Positions 28,672 through 38,174 of a DNA stretch of 64,000 nt are shown one piece after another. The stretch spans positions 12,401-76,400 of the forward strand of contig JBGAUL010000024.1 of assembly GCA_044228685.1 (NCBI GenBank), given 5' to 3'. The notes under the pieces are model-generated. The model searched no databases. It was not told where the DNA came from and worked only from the letters and a program-made list of their open reading frames with translations. The position numbers and the translations under genes are program-made. The stretch's first letter is position 1; each line of letters opens with the position of its first letter. Source of the stretch: JBBATK01 sp044228685. Its GTDB lineage: Bacteria > Bacteroidota > Ignavibacteria > Kapaibacteriales > NICIL-2.

Positions 28672-31600
28672 TTAAGGCAATACAATGAAAGGCATTGTTG
28701 CTTCGTAGCCTGAAGCACGATAGCGACAGAGGTACACACCTGAGTTTAAGGAATGAATATCGGCATTGAGTTCGTATTCCCCGCTCGACTGCACGGAGCG
28801 TAACAGACAGAGTCTCTCGCGCCCAAGCTCATCAATCAACATCAACTCAACCTCAGCATCAAACGCAAGGTCGTAGCGTATGGAGAGTTCTTGACTGAGC
28901 GAAACAGGATTGGGCTGAACGCTACGAAGAGTAGATGCATTCTGACCGAATTCAACGCGACGCAGTGATCTCACACAGCCTTGCGGCACTAGTTCTTCTG
29001 AGCTTCCCTGCGCATCAATACAAATAGCTTGTGCCGGAAACCAGGTCGAGTCAATCGTTGGCGTGAAACTAAAATCTTTTGACAATAAGGAACTAAACCA
29101 CGCAGTAGCGATAACTCCACTTGTACTCAGCGGTGTTGTTCCGTGAAACTCGAGGTCGGTCCAAGCAAGTGTATCATTGCTCTTCTCTCCGGCGCTTCTC
29201 ACTGTCCAGCCAAGATCATTTAATCCATTCACAAGCTGCACACTATCAAGAAAGCGCATCCAGTTCTTGTTGTAGCCAACTCGGAGTCCTATGTCTGTCA
29301 ACCCAATCTCCGACCAATTCGCCGACTGTGCCTCGATTGGTAAAGCGAACTTCTTTCCGGACTCAACAGTGTTCGAACGAAGCTTGATCGAGAGCGGACG
29401 ATTAAGGGTGATAGCAGAAAATTTCATGTGGATGACCGTATCTGCATTTGCATAACCGACATCACAACGAACGCCATAAACGACTGATACCAATCCTAGC
29501 TGAAGCGGAACAAAGGTTGCAGGCAAGGTCATCGATTCACCAGGATTGAGTACAATGGGCAGATGCACGCTTGTGTCGAGAATAACGTGTGCTCCAAAAG
29601 CCTGCAATTCAAAGATCGAATCAATCTTCACTGCCAATTCGCCCTCGTTCGACACAACTAATCCAACAGCTTTGGTTGAGCAAGCTATGAAGCTACCGGC
29701 GTCGACATTCTGAATGCTCACTTGTCGTTGACATGCTTTAACAGCGATTGTCACACTTGTATCCTTACGACAACCGCCCGCGGAAATCACCGTCAGGTGG
29801 TAGGTCGTCGTCTGCGCCGGACGTGCCGTTGGATTCGCACAATCGTAACACGACAAACCAGGATCTGCCTGCCACTGATAACTCGCTCCAACTGTTCCAT
29901 CTGAAATTGAGATGTGCGCAACGCCTGAACTCAAGCAAAGAGTATCTCGATCAATGCTGAGTACGAGATTCGGTGTGGGCAAGACACGCAAGTGCACGGA
30001 GTCTACTGCAGAACAACCTTGGTTATTGCCAACATGCGCGTAGTACGTGATGTCAGAGCTAAGAGTAGCAACAGGGTCCGGACAATTACTGCAACTCAAT
30101 CCAATACTTGGATTCCATCGCACACTCTCCGTCGATTGTGCATGAAGTTGCACTGTCGATTGCTGACAGAGTGAACTGTCGTGTAGTGTGAGCTGCACTG
30201 AGGGCAGATCCAAAACATGAACGCGTATCGAACTCGATCGAGGACAGCCTCCGCCGACTGTTGCCGTGACGGTATAGACTCGATCAGAGTCCGTGCTGAT
30301 CATCGTACTGGTACATGTATCACAACTCACTGCAGAAGCAGGAGACCACGAAACGGCGTCAGCACCGGAGATGTTCGCCTTCATTTCAAGCAAAGAGTTA
30401 CGACAAACGACAGTATCCGAAGCGACAAGACTCACCTGAGGAGCTGGTTTAACGCGCACTCGTAGCGTATCAATGACTTCGCATTTCGAAGAGTTGGTAG
30501 CACGCAGTGTGTACACAACATCGCTATCCGGCGCAAAGTCAATCACCGTTGCGTTGGTTGTTGAGAGGTATCGTGACGGCGACCATAAAACAGAACTCGC
30601 ATCCGTCTGAATACTAATGTGCAGCGAGTCTCCTCGGCAAATCGTGGTATCGTGAACCATCTTCAATGTTGGAGGATCATTCACGATAACATCAACGGTT
30701 GCCTGCGAATAGCACGAAGCTGAATCAGCTTGAATTGTGTAGCGCGTTGTTTTTGAGGGAGAGGCAATCACGTCCAAACAGGAAGCACAATTCAACCCTA
30801 CGGCCGGCGTCCAGCGCACTCTTCCTCCGTACTTGATATGCAGAGCTGTGCTATCACCTCGACAAATCGTCACAGGTTTGGGGAATGCATCAGCAATACC
30901 CGGACGATAACGAATCGTCACACTGTCAATTGCCGAGCAGCGAGCATTGGTGCCATTTCGCACTGTCACATAGTACTTCATGTCGCGACCGGGATTAGCG
31001 ACAGTATTTGCGCAGGTCGTGCATGACAATCCTGTGGGCGGAGACCAGAACGCGTCTTGATACTTTCCATTTGCTTTCAAGACCACCGGTACATCGGTGC
31101 AGATAACTGTATCAGGTGTTGCATCAACGGTCGGAATTTGATTTACGGTGATGTTGAGAGTATCAATTACTGTACATCCCAATGAATCAGTAGCCACAAG
31201 TGAATAGCTCGTTGATTGGTTTGGTTGAACCCATACGTTCGAACATGTATCGCATGGAAAACGTGAAGTCACTCCGAGCTTTGACCACCGAAGTGAAATC
31301 GCTCTTCCGCTCGAACTGAGCTGAACTGAGTCGCCGATGCAAATTGCTTGATCCGGTCCTGCCATTACAGCATCATCACTCACATCCGGCACAAAGGCCA
31401 TCCCACCGACATAACCGTATGATACGACGTCGCCGTAGCCGTAGGCATACAAACCAACTAACCACGGACTATCCAAAGTGTGCGTACCAGCACTAACGCC
31501 AACGTTAGCGTACGCATAGCAGGTATTGGGAATGTCGATGAATGTGGTTTTGATCGTCGCACCGTCAAGTTTAATGTTTGGAACATTCGATCGCGTAGAA

Positions 31601-32868
31601 ATGACGGTGATATAGTGTTCGATATAGGAGCTACCAACAGCACAGTTACTGAAGCGGTATTGTTTAAGATACTGTGAACGAGGCGGGACGATGAGCATGA
31701 AGGGATCACCGGACTGCGTGATGTTGCCATAGCCTGAGCTATGCTTGAAGATGGCGACGAGAACTTTGCGAGATGCAGTTAGGAGACCGGCGGTATTTAG
31801 TCTACCTTCGTACACTTGCCCTGCCATGAGGTTGCCTAGCACAATATTATTAAATCGAAGCTGGGTATTGTCTTCAGTAGCTACTACTCGAAAGATGTCA
31901 TATGCTCCGGCTGGAGTAGTAAACTGGATCGGTTGATTCAGCGGCGTAATGATGTAGTTCTTTCCCAAAACGCTACTCGGTGGCATCTGCTCGTAGAGGT
32001 GATCACGAGAGTTGACAACTGCTTTGTCCTCTATTGGCAAGAGACAGCGTTGATGTCCGGCGAATACAGCCACCGGAGCATTAGCCACTATCCTCGTTCC
32101 ACTCAAATCATAATTGAGCTGCGATAGAGAAAACTCAGACTCACAGTAAAAGACTTGTCCTTTGTTCAGGGTAATACTCTTGGTCTGGGTACCAGTGATG
32201 CTCGTCGGTGCGGTCGGATAGATGATCACCGACGTGTTATCCTGAGTTGCCACAATGGCAAACTCAGAAGGAGTGTAATTCGCATCTATTCTGCCGCCGG
32301 TTACGCGTCCATCGGCTTTATATGACATGACAAAGTACTCTGTCCCCAGTGCAGGCGTCGGAAAAATCAAGGCCGCATCACTCGTTCGATTGGCTTGATT
32401 GAGGGCGTAAACAGAAACGTTTTCCGTGCTCACAACATGAAAGCTCCTTCGCAGGATCGTTTCACTTTCATCATTTGAGCCGAAGCGTAGCGCTTCATTA
32501 TAACCGCGTATCTCAGCTTGAGGCCAGAAAACCGCAAACACGAAAATGTTCGCCGGATTTGCGATGGTGAAGTTTTGATTGATGGAGATGGTACCATCAT
32601 TGTAACTCAGTGTACCGCTCGTTGGCGCGTCGGCAACAACATAGATATACAGCGAGTCATTGGGAGTTGATCCCGGATCGTGGTAGTTCGGTAGAAATGT
32701 TAGGTAGAAATCCTTTCCGTGTGTAGTCTGTTGCGCACACACAGATAGCGTCGTGAGCACGACGATCATAAGAAAACTTAGGCAAAAACAAACTCCGCGA
32801 CACAGCATGGAAGCGTCCGGAATAGTGTGGGAAAGGATGTGGAGAAATTTAGGTAGCAATCGCCTCAT
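28672..32868 (-). CDS. Giant secreted IgGFc-binding-domain / CxxC Ig-repeat protein with T9SS sorting signal
   Basis: About 1398 residues. The ATG at 32868 is preferred over a TTG two codons upstream; an ATG at 32808 would give a tighter signal peptide (CFCLSFLMIVVLTTLSVCAQ). After the signal comes an IgGFc-binding N-terminal domain (about 45-500: GKDFYLTFLPNYHD, TSYSIVIYPT-like strands, VAVFAGHQRCLLP). Then about seven SprB/PKD-like units of some 85 residues follow; most carry a Cys pair in the pattern GLSCxxCxNPxAxP. An ASH-type domain, a cohesin-like domain and a type A T9SS domain (LIDELGRERLCLL ... LNSGVYLCRY) complete it. Predicted surface adhesin. It shares its N-terminal family with the 56155-57633 protein. 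Confidence 0.87.
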   Translation of the reverse strand: MRRLLPKFLHILSHTIPDASMLCRGVCFCLSFLMIVVLTTLSVCAQQTTHGKDFYLTFLPNYHDPGSTPNDSLYIYVVADAPTSGTLSYNDGTISINQNFTIANPANIFVFAVFWPQAEIRGYNEALRFGSNDESETILRRSFHVVSTENVSVYALNQANRTSDAALIFPTPALGTEYFVMSYKADGRVTGGRIDANYTPSEFAIVATQDNTSVIIYPTAPTSITGTQTKSITLNKGQVFYCESEFSLSQLNYDLSGTRIVANAPVAVFAGHQRCLLPIEDKAVVNSRDHLYEQMPPSSVLGKNYIITPLNQPIQFTTPAGAYDIFRVVATEDNTQLRFNNIVLGNLMAGQVYEGRLNTAGLLTASRKVLVAIFKHSSGYGNITQSGDPFMLIVPPRSQYLKQYRFSNCAVGSSYIEHYITVISTRSNVPNIKLDGATIKTTFIDIPNTCYAYANVGVSAGTHTLDSPWLVGLYAYGYGDVVSYGYVGGMAFVPDVSDDAVMAGPDQAICIGDSVQLSSSGRAISLRWSKLGVTSRFPCDTCSNVWVQPNQSTSYSLVATDSLGCTVIDTLNITVNQIPTVDATPDTVICTDVPVVLKANGKYQDAFWSPPTGLSCTTCANTVANPGRDMKYYVTVRNGTNARCSAIDSVTIRYRPGIADAFPKPVTICRGDSTALHIKYGGRVRWTPAVGLNCASCLDVIASPSKTTRYTIQADSASCYSQATVDVIVNDPPTLKMVHDTTICRGDSLHISIQTDASSVLWSPSRYLSTTNATVIDFAPDSDVVYTLRATNSSKCEVIDTLRVRVKPAPQVSLVASDTVVCRNSLLEMKANISGADAVSWSPASAVSCDTCTSTMISTDSDRVYTVTATVGGGCPRSSSIRVHVLDLPSVQLTLHDSSLCQQSTVQLHAQSTESVRWNPSIGLSCSNCPDPVATLSSDITYYAHVGNNQGCSAVDSVHLRVLPTPNLVLSIDRDTLCLSSGVAHISISDGTVGASYQWQADPGLSCYDCANPTARPAQTTTYHLTVISAGGCRKDTSVTIAVKACQRQVSIQNVDAGSFIACSTKAVGLVVSNEGELAVKIDSIFELQAFGAHVILDTSVHLPIVLNPGESMTLPATFVPLQLGLVSVVYGVRCDVGYANADTVIHMKFSAITLNRPLSIKLRSNTVESGKKFALPIEAQSANWSEIGLTDIGLRVGYNKNWMRFLDSVQLVNGLNDLGWTVRSAGEKSNDTLAWTDLEFHGTTPLSTSGVIATAWFSSLLSKDFSFTPTIDSTWFPAQAICIDAQGSSEELVPQGCVRSLRRVEFGQNASTLRSVQPNPVSLSQELSIRYDLAFDAEVELMLIDELGRERLCLLRSVQSSGEYELNADIHSLNSGVYLCRYRASGYEATMPFIVLP

Positions 32869-32985
32869 CACCAAATAAAGGAATTAGGGTACCAAAGCGA
32901 ATTCTTTTGAGTTTCGATGAATTTCTTCACATCGCAACAGTCAGCGGCGGAGTGTCAGACGCGGGTTCAATAATCGATTTCGCTG

Positions 32986-32993
32986 TATCTTTG
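32986..32993 (+). promoter_or_regulatory. Bacteroidota-type -7 promoter element
   Basis: TATCTTTG followed by CGG matches the Bacteroidota sigma-A -7 consensus TAnnTTTG. No clean TTG is seen at the -33 position. It lies 122 bases before the leucine dehydrogenase ATG, giving a leader of about 115 bases. Confidence 0.45.
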
Positions 32994-33114
32994 CGGACCG
33001 TTTCCGTCACTAGTCCCGGATACTGAAAAAGGACTACGAGCGGGTATGTTGGCATCCGGCAACGACGGTTCTCAGTAGGTTCATTCCTGCTACGATGCCC
33101 TGTTTTTCACTCTA

Positions 33115-34212
33115 ATGAACAGCACTATGTTTCAGGATCTCGATTCATATGGTCACGAGCAGGTTGTTTTTTGTTCCGACCCGCACAGTGGACTTCGCGC
33201 CATCATTGGCATTCACAACACCACCCTTGGTCCGGCACTTGGCGGAACACGTATGTGGAATTACGTTACCGACGAAGAAGCCTTGACAGACGCATTGCGT
33301 TTGTCGCGCGGTATGACCTATAAGGCTGCCGTTGCCGGTTTGAACCTTGGCGGTGGCAAAGCAGTGATCCTCGGAGATTCCCGCACACAAAAAACTGAAG
33401 AACTTTTCCGCGCATACGGTCGATTTGTTGACACCCTGCACGGTCGCTATATCACAGCAGAAGACGTTGGTACATCAGTTCAGGATATGGAATATATCCG
33501 CATGGAAACTCGCTTTGTGACCGGTGTTGGTGGAGCCGAAGGTAGTGGCGACCCATCCCCATTTACCGCTTTGGGCGTGTATTGTGGTATCAAGGCTGCA
33601 GCGCATTCACAATTCGGCAACGACTCGCTGAAAACAAAGCGCGTTGTCGTACAAGGTGCAGGCAATGTTGCAAAGCACTTGACCCATCACTTGGTCAAAG
33701 AAGGTGCGAAGGTATTTGTAACTGACATTTTCGAAGAAAAGGCAAAGGCACTCTGCGCTGAGAGCGGTGCTGAGTATATCAGTCCTGACTCGGTCTACGA
33801 TTTCGACTGCGACATTTATTCACCAAACGCTTTGGGTGCTGTCATCAATGACGAAACCATTTCAAAGCTCAAGTGCTCAATCGTTGCTGGCGGCGCTAAC
33901 AACCAGCTCAAGGATGAGCGCAAGCACGGCGAAGCATTGAAGCAGCGCAACATTTTGTATGCTCCTGACTACGTCATCAACGCCGGTGGCTTGATCAACG
34001 TGAGCAGTGAGATCGAGGGTTGGTCAACTGAGCAGGTTACCCGCAAGGTTGAATCTATCTACGATGTACTCGTTCGCATTTTCGATGCTGCTAAGTCAGG
34101 TAACATCTTGACTGTTGACGCATCAAATGCAATCGCAGAACAACGCATTGCTAAAGTTCGTCACATTCATGGTGGTTACACCGGAGTTCCTAATATTCGC
34201 GGTGGACGCTAA
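33115..34212 (+). CDS. Leucine dehydrogenase (Glu/Leu/Phe/Val dehydrogenase family)
   Basis: NAD-dependent oxidative deamination of branched-chain amino acids to 2-oxo acids, reversible. Residues GPALGGTRMW and LNLGGGKAVI carry the substrate-binding and catalytic lysines of the family, and the Rossmann loop is VVQGAGNVAKHL. At 365 residues it matches leucine dehydrogenase rather than the longer glutamate dehydrogenase; the Gly-rich GGT segment and lack of a glutamate-type lysine set agree. ATGs at 33115 and 33127 are both plausible starts. It is followed after 78 bases by nusB on the same strand. Assignment to leucine over valine or phenylalanine is by overall resemblance only. Confidence 0.9.
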   Translation: MNSTMFQDLDSYGHEQVVFCSDPHSGLRAIIGIHNTTLGPALGGTRMWNYVTDEEALTDALRLSRGMTYKAAVAGLNLGGGKAVILGDSRTQKTEELFRAYGRFVDTLHGRYITAEDVGTSVQDMEYIRMETRFVTGVGGAEGSGDPSPFTALGVYCGIKAAAHSQFGNDSLKTKRVVVQGAGNVAKHLTHHLVKEGAKVFVTDIFEEKAKALCAESGAEYISPDSVYDFDCDIYSPNALGAVINDETISKLKCSIVAGGANNQLKDERKHGEALKQRNILYAPDYVINAGGLINVSSEIEGWSTEQVTRKVESIYDVLVRIFDAAKSGNILTVDASNAIAEQRIAKVRHIHGGYTGVPNIRGGR

Positions 34213-34290
34213 GTCTGATTGGCAAGGCACAGAGTTTGCGGCTCTTTTTACTATGAAGGTTTTTAGCGGTGCGGCCGCAAAGCAGTAAGC

Positions 34291-34920
34291 ATGAAAAAAC
34301 GTCAAAAAGAAGAAACAATTGATCCATTTCCACTGAGCCGGCGACGCTTCGTCGATGGAACGCGTCGCCTGGCTCGGGAAAAAGTCGTGCAGATGCTCTC
34401 TGCATTCGACTCCGACCAACCTGATATCGAATCTGTATTTCAGCATATTTTTTTCCGTGAGTTCAATATTGGCGACGGCCAAGAGGAACAGCACGGTCGT
34501 CCTTTGAAGCCCGAAGAAATTGAGGAAATGGAGGCTGATACTCCAATACACTGGCGTGAAAAGGACATCCAGTTTGCACGGACCTTGTTGCACGCTACCC
34601 TCGGCGCAACGGCAGCACTCGATGAACGAATTGAACGATTGGCCAAAAACTGGGATTTAGAGCGAATTGCGCTTATTGATCGTCAGCTTCTACGCATGGC
34701 AATCACCGAAATGAAGACTTTTGACGATATCGTGCCACGTATCAGTATCAACGAGGCAATCGAGCTCGCAAAGATCTATTCTACTGAAAAAAGCAGCGTT
34801 TTCATCAATGGAATACTTGATGCAGCACGCGACGAACTCATTGCAGAAGGAAGTTTAGCCTCTTCTGCCTCGGATGTGAGCCCAACGCCGGATGTCGATG
34901 AAGGTATTGGCGTAGCCTAA
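34291..34920 (+). CDS. nusB: Transcription antitermination factor NusB
   Basis: RNA-binding factor that with NusE (S10) recognises boxA and supports antitermination in rRNA operons. The conserved C-terminal half is clear: LARNWDLERIA-like helix (LAKNWDLERIALIDRQLLRMA), ISINEAIELAKIYS and VFINGILDAA. At 209 residues it is about 60 longer than typical NusB. The extra length lies in a basic N-terminus, an acidic insertion around residues 55-80 (GQEEQHGRPLKPEEIEEME) and a short Ser/Asp-rich tail. Such insertions are common in Bacteroidota NusB. Spacing suggests transcription with leucine dehydrogenase. Confidence 0.93.
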   Translation: MKKRQKEETIDPFPLSRRRFVDGTRRLAREKVVQMLSAFDSDQPDIESVFQHIFFREFNIGDGQEEQHGRPLKPEEIEEMEADTPIHWREKDIQFARTLLHATLGATAALDERIERLAKNWDLERIALIDRQLLRMAITEMKTFDDIVPRISINEAIELAKIYSTEKSSVFINGILDAARDELIAEGSLASSASDVSPTPDVDEGIGVA

Positions 34921-35008
34921 GTTTAGTATGGCTTTGATGAGAGTCTTTCTCATCTGGCATGGTGATTGTTCGTACTCAATGATTGAGTCGAACTGAAACA
35001 AGAGAGTC

Positions 35009-36442
35009 ATGGAAGAACACAAGAACATGCTCCGTTGCTTTGCAGCCTTTTGGCTGAGCCTCTTCGTATTCTGCTCCCTCGACACTTCTGCACAAACTAT
35101 TCGCCTTGTCCGTACCGACGTTGATAGCGGTCGCGCATCATTTATCACAGCCACCCAAATGTTTGGCGTTGACGTACTCGTCAGCGGTGTGAAGAATTGT
35201 ACCGGCGTCAGCTTTGAACTCCAATACCAAGGTTCGAAAATGGTCGTGTTTTCGAACTGGAAAGAGCGTGAACTCGGACGCAAAGGCACGTTTGCCTACG
35301 ATCTCTCGGACACCAGTACCGGCGTTGGAAGCGTTCATATCGGCGCTCTTGCCGGTATAGCTATCACCGATCCCGGAATAGATAACCCACGAGCAGTACA
35401 CCTCGATTTTGTCGTCAGACCCGACGCGCAAAATGCCACTCCGATCAGCTTCACTTTTGTTCATGCCCAAGCTGTTACCAGCGATAGTGGTGGACGTATC
35501 GTACCGCTTACATCGACGACTTATTCGGTTGTTATTCACGGCTTCGTCAACGTCTTTCCTGGCGATGCGGACAACAATGGCGTCGTGGACTCGCGAGACG
35601 CAACTACAGTTGGATCCTTTCTCAAACAAGGTTCAGGCTCCAGCAATGTTCGCGGCTACAAGCGTGAACCATGCAGTACTCTATGGCTTCCTCAACCAAG
35701 CTTAGTGTGGGATTCTTCAAAAGCAACCTATGCTGACTGCGATGGCAGTGGAGATGTAACTCTTAGCGACAACCTCGTTGTGCAAATCAACTTCGGGAAG
35801 GCGCATAGCATAACGAAGAAGATCAATGATATTCAACAGAGACTTTCAACTCAGTTTGATCAATCGCTGACACGCATTCCAATTTCGATCGGAAGCAACT
35901 CTACTTTGCTCGGTGTTGCCCTTGAACTACAACTTCTCGATCCTAATGCCAGAGTCGTTGGATTTTAACCGTTGAGTGATGATCCGGATGTTCAGACGAG
36001 GTTTAGCACGTATGTTGTAGAGAGTCGAACCGCCTACATAGTGTTCGGTGACACTAGAGGACGAAACATTGTGAGAAGTGGTTTGGTGGGATACCTTGTT
36101 TTCGAAGCCGCCAGTTCTCCGTTCCAAGTACGTCAAGCATTAGGTGCAACGTCTGATGGAAGGATTTTCGCCCTTGGTTTATCAGATATTGGTCAAGAAG
36201 AGCAATCAACAAACTCAAAACCTGAGATCAGTTATAACCAAGGTGTACTGAGCGTTGGCAATGTTGGAGATCAGGCTTTGCGACTTGATCTTTACACGAC
36301 GCTTGGGCAGAAATGTGCGACAATATTTCCATCGGCACAGTGTTCTACAGTAGATCTCTCAAGCCTTGCGCCGGGCATGTACATGGGAATGCTCACAAAT
36401 CAGTCGGGTCAAAACTGTGGCTCGATACATTTTTTGCGTTAA
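35009..36442 (+). pseudogene. Cohesin/dockerin-like T9SS protein gene interrupted by an in-frame TAA
   Basis: One reading frame runs from 35009 to 36442 but is broken by TAA at 35966-35968, after codon 319. The first part has a signal peptide (CFAAFWLSLFVFCSL), a cohesin-like domain and two EF-hand-like dockerin loops (PGDADNNGVVDSRDA and DCDGSGDVTLSDN). The frame goes on after the stop with the second half of another cohesin-like domain and a type A T9SS domain (LSSLAPGMYMGML). Because the stop falls inside a domain and the rest shows no decay, this is a recent nonsense mutation, a sequence error or readthrough. Without readthrough the product would lose its sorting signal and would not be surface-attached. 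A terminator follows at 36516. Confidence 0.75.
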
Positions 36443-36515
36443 ATTGATACTCGAGAGTAATTGGTGGACCTGAGTGATGGTCCATATGACTGAAAAACTC
36501 CGAAAAAACCGTTTT

Positions 36516-36552
36516 CGACCGAATTTCTCTAGGATGTTCGGTCGTTTTTTTT
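36516..36552 (+). terminator. Rho-independent terminator
   Basis: CGACCGAA (36516-36523) pairs with TTCGGTCG (36537-36544), followed by eight T residues. It ends the transcript of the interrupted T9SS gene and lies 48 bases before the sigma factor ATG, isolating the two units. Confidence 0.88.
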
Positions 36553-36600
36553 GATTTGGCTTAAATTTACTGTCAACCGTTATCCACCGTTCAAGCGTCT

Positions 36601-37191
36601 ATGTCATCACGCAGTTTCGGATCAATTGACAACGACAGAGAGTTCGTCGAGCGCATACTTGCTAAGGATCCTGATGTTTTTACGGACATCGTGAGAACTT
36701 TCAAAAAGCAGGTTTACACGCTTGCATTGGACTTGAGTCGGGACCATGATGATGCTGAAGATATTACCCAAGACGTCTTTATACGCGTGTACAAAGCTTT
36801 GGGGAATTTCCGAGGTGATTCGAAGCTGAGTACTTGGCTCTACAGGATAACGGTTAATACCTTTATCAATCGTACACGAACCTTGTCATACGAAGCGTCT
36901 AAGACAGGTAAGCAGTACGACGATGAAAACGCCGTAGACAATGATTCATACTCATTGTTGGATCCGGAGCACGCTCTTTCTCAACGTGTTATTGATGAGC
37001 ATTTAAAGCATGCACTAGACGAACTCAGTCCGTCGCAGCGCACAGTCTTTGTACTTCGTCATTACCACGATCTGGCACTAAAGGACATCGCCGAGCAACT
37101 CGGTAATTCTGAAGGCACGGTGAAAGTTCTTTTGTTCAGAGCGGTACATGCATTGCAAAAAAAGTTAGCGTTTTACAAGGACGACCAATAA
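36601..37191 (+). CDS. ECF-type RNA polymerase sigma factor
   Basis: A 196-residue extracytoplasmic-function sigma factor with only regions 2 and 4. Region 2 carries ALDLSRDHDDAEDITQDVFI (the -10 binding and core-binding helices), and region 4 has a helix-turn-helix in LKDIAEQLGNSEGTVKVLLF. Such factors direct RNA polymerase to small stress or envelope regulons and are held inactive by an anti-sigma partner. The next gene encodes a one-span membrane protein and starts 55 bases downstream, which fits that arrangement. The regulon is unknown; its own promoter could be among the targets. Confidence 0.93.
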   Translation: MSSRSFGSIDNDREFVERILAKDPDVFTDIVRTFKKQVYTLALDLSRDHDDAEDITQDVFIRVYKALGNFRGDSKLSTWLYRITVNTFINRTRTLSYEASKTGKQYDDENAVDNDSYSLLDPEHALSQRVIDEHLKHALDELSPSQRTVFVLRHYHDLALKDIAEQLGNSEGTVKVLLFRAVHALQKKLAFYKDDQ

Positions 37192-37246
37192 CAGTTGACA
37201 ACAGAGTTAGCATTCGGACTCAAGTCGAGCCGGAAAGGATTAAATC

Positions 37247-38083
37247 ATGAACAAAAACGATACCTCCTTAGATCAGAAAATCATACTCGCGTACTATGGC
37301 GAACTCTCGGAGGCAGAGCAGCAACAGCTGGCGTCGCTTGAGAAGTCTGATGCGACTCTTCACGAGCGCTCTGAACTTTTCCGGCAGTCATTTGATCGTA
37401 TTAAGCAATCAGAGCCGGAAGCTATTGACGAGCATGTACTCGACCGACTTGAACGCTCGATTCTAAACGCAACCGTGCGCGCAGAATCGTTTGAGAACAG
37501 CATGCCGGTGAGCAAAGAACGTCATGCTTCATTTTGGGCTTCGCTTCGCGAGCTTTTCTTGACTCCACAGCGCATTGGATTTACTCTTGCAGGCGGACTC
37601 GCCTTCATGGTTCTGGGCGTGTATATTGGTTCTCAACTTCAGATTACACAGCCACCGGTCGTCAATCCAAGTCAAGCCGATCAATCTGCTGCTTCTTCGT
37701 CAAGTGTTCCGCTCATTGCAGCAAGCCAGCAAGTCACTGACTTTCTCAAGCGTTCTCAGATTTACTTCGCTACGTCAGTCGACCACGAAGTTCTCTGCGA
37801 AAAATGTCTGCCGATCCAAGAACAACTCCCCAATCGTCAGATCGCAAAAGAACTCTTGAAAGAGGCATCAGCCTTGAAGAAAGAGGCTTCAGGAAATCCT
37901 GAAATTCAAAAGTTGATTACTGACATCGAATACGTACTCGACAACATTGGCAACAACGTTGACATCAATCCGTCGCAAGCCGAAGTTGTGCACCACATTG
38001 CGAGTAATGCAGTATGCGAAGTAGCCGCGCGAATCGATAGCGCCAACTTGCACCGCCAGAACCAAGCACAACAACCAAAATAA
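37247..38083 (+). CDS. Probable membrane anti-sigma factor
   Basis: A 278-residue single-span protein. The cytoplasmic N-terminus (residues 1-115) starts like anti-sigma domains (ILAYYGELSEAEQQQL ... LFRQSFDRI) but lacks the zinc-binding HxxxCxxC set. The span is about residues 117-131 (FTLAGGLAFMVLGVY). A Ser/Pro-rich linker leads to a helical periplasmic part containing a CxxC pair (LCEKCLP, near residue 185). The upstream AAAGGA at 37233-37238, 8 bases before the ATG, is a better Shine-Dalgarno match than most in the window. Pairing with the sigma gene just upstream gives the function; the sequence alone would not. The CxxC pair could be a thiol or metal sensor. Confidence 0.75.
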   Translation: MNKNDTSLDQKIILAYYGELSEAEQQQLASLEKSDATLHERSELFRQSFDRIKQSEPEAIDEHVLDRLERSILNATVRAESFENSMPVSKERHASFWASLRELFLTPQRIGFTLAGGLAFMVLGVYIGSQLQITQPPVVNPSQADQSAASSSSVPLIAASQQVTDFLKRSQIYFATSVDHEVLCEKCLPIQEQLPNRQIAKELLKEASALKKEASGNPEIQKLITDIEYVLDNIGNNVDINPSQAEVVHHIASNAVCEVAARIDSANLHRQNQAQQPK

Positions 38084-38174
38084 GGTTGCCTCGTGCGTCG
38101 GCTTTGGATGAGCTTACTCGTGTAAAATCCGACAACACTTTTTTATGTTTCACAATTCTTGCTCTTCATATTCT

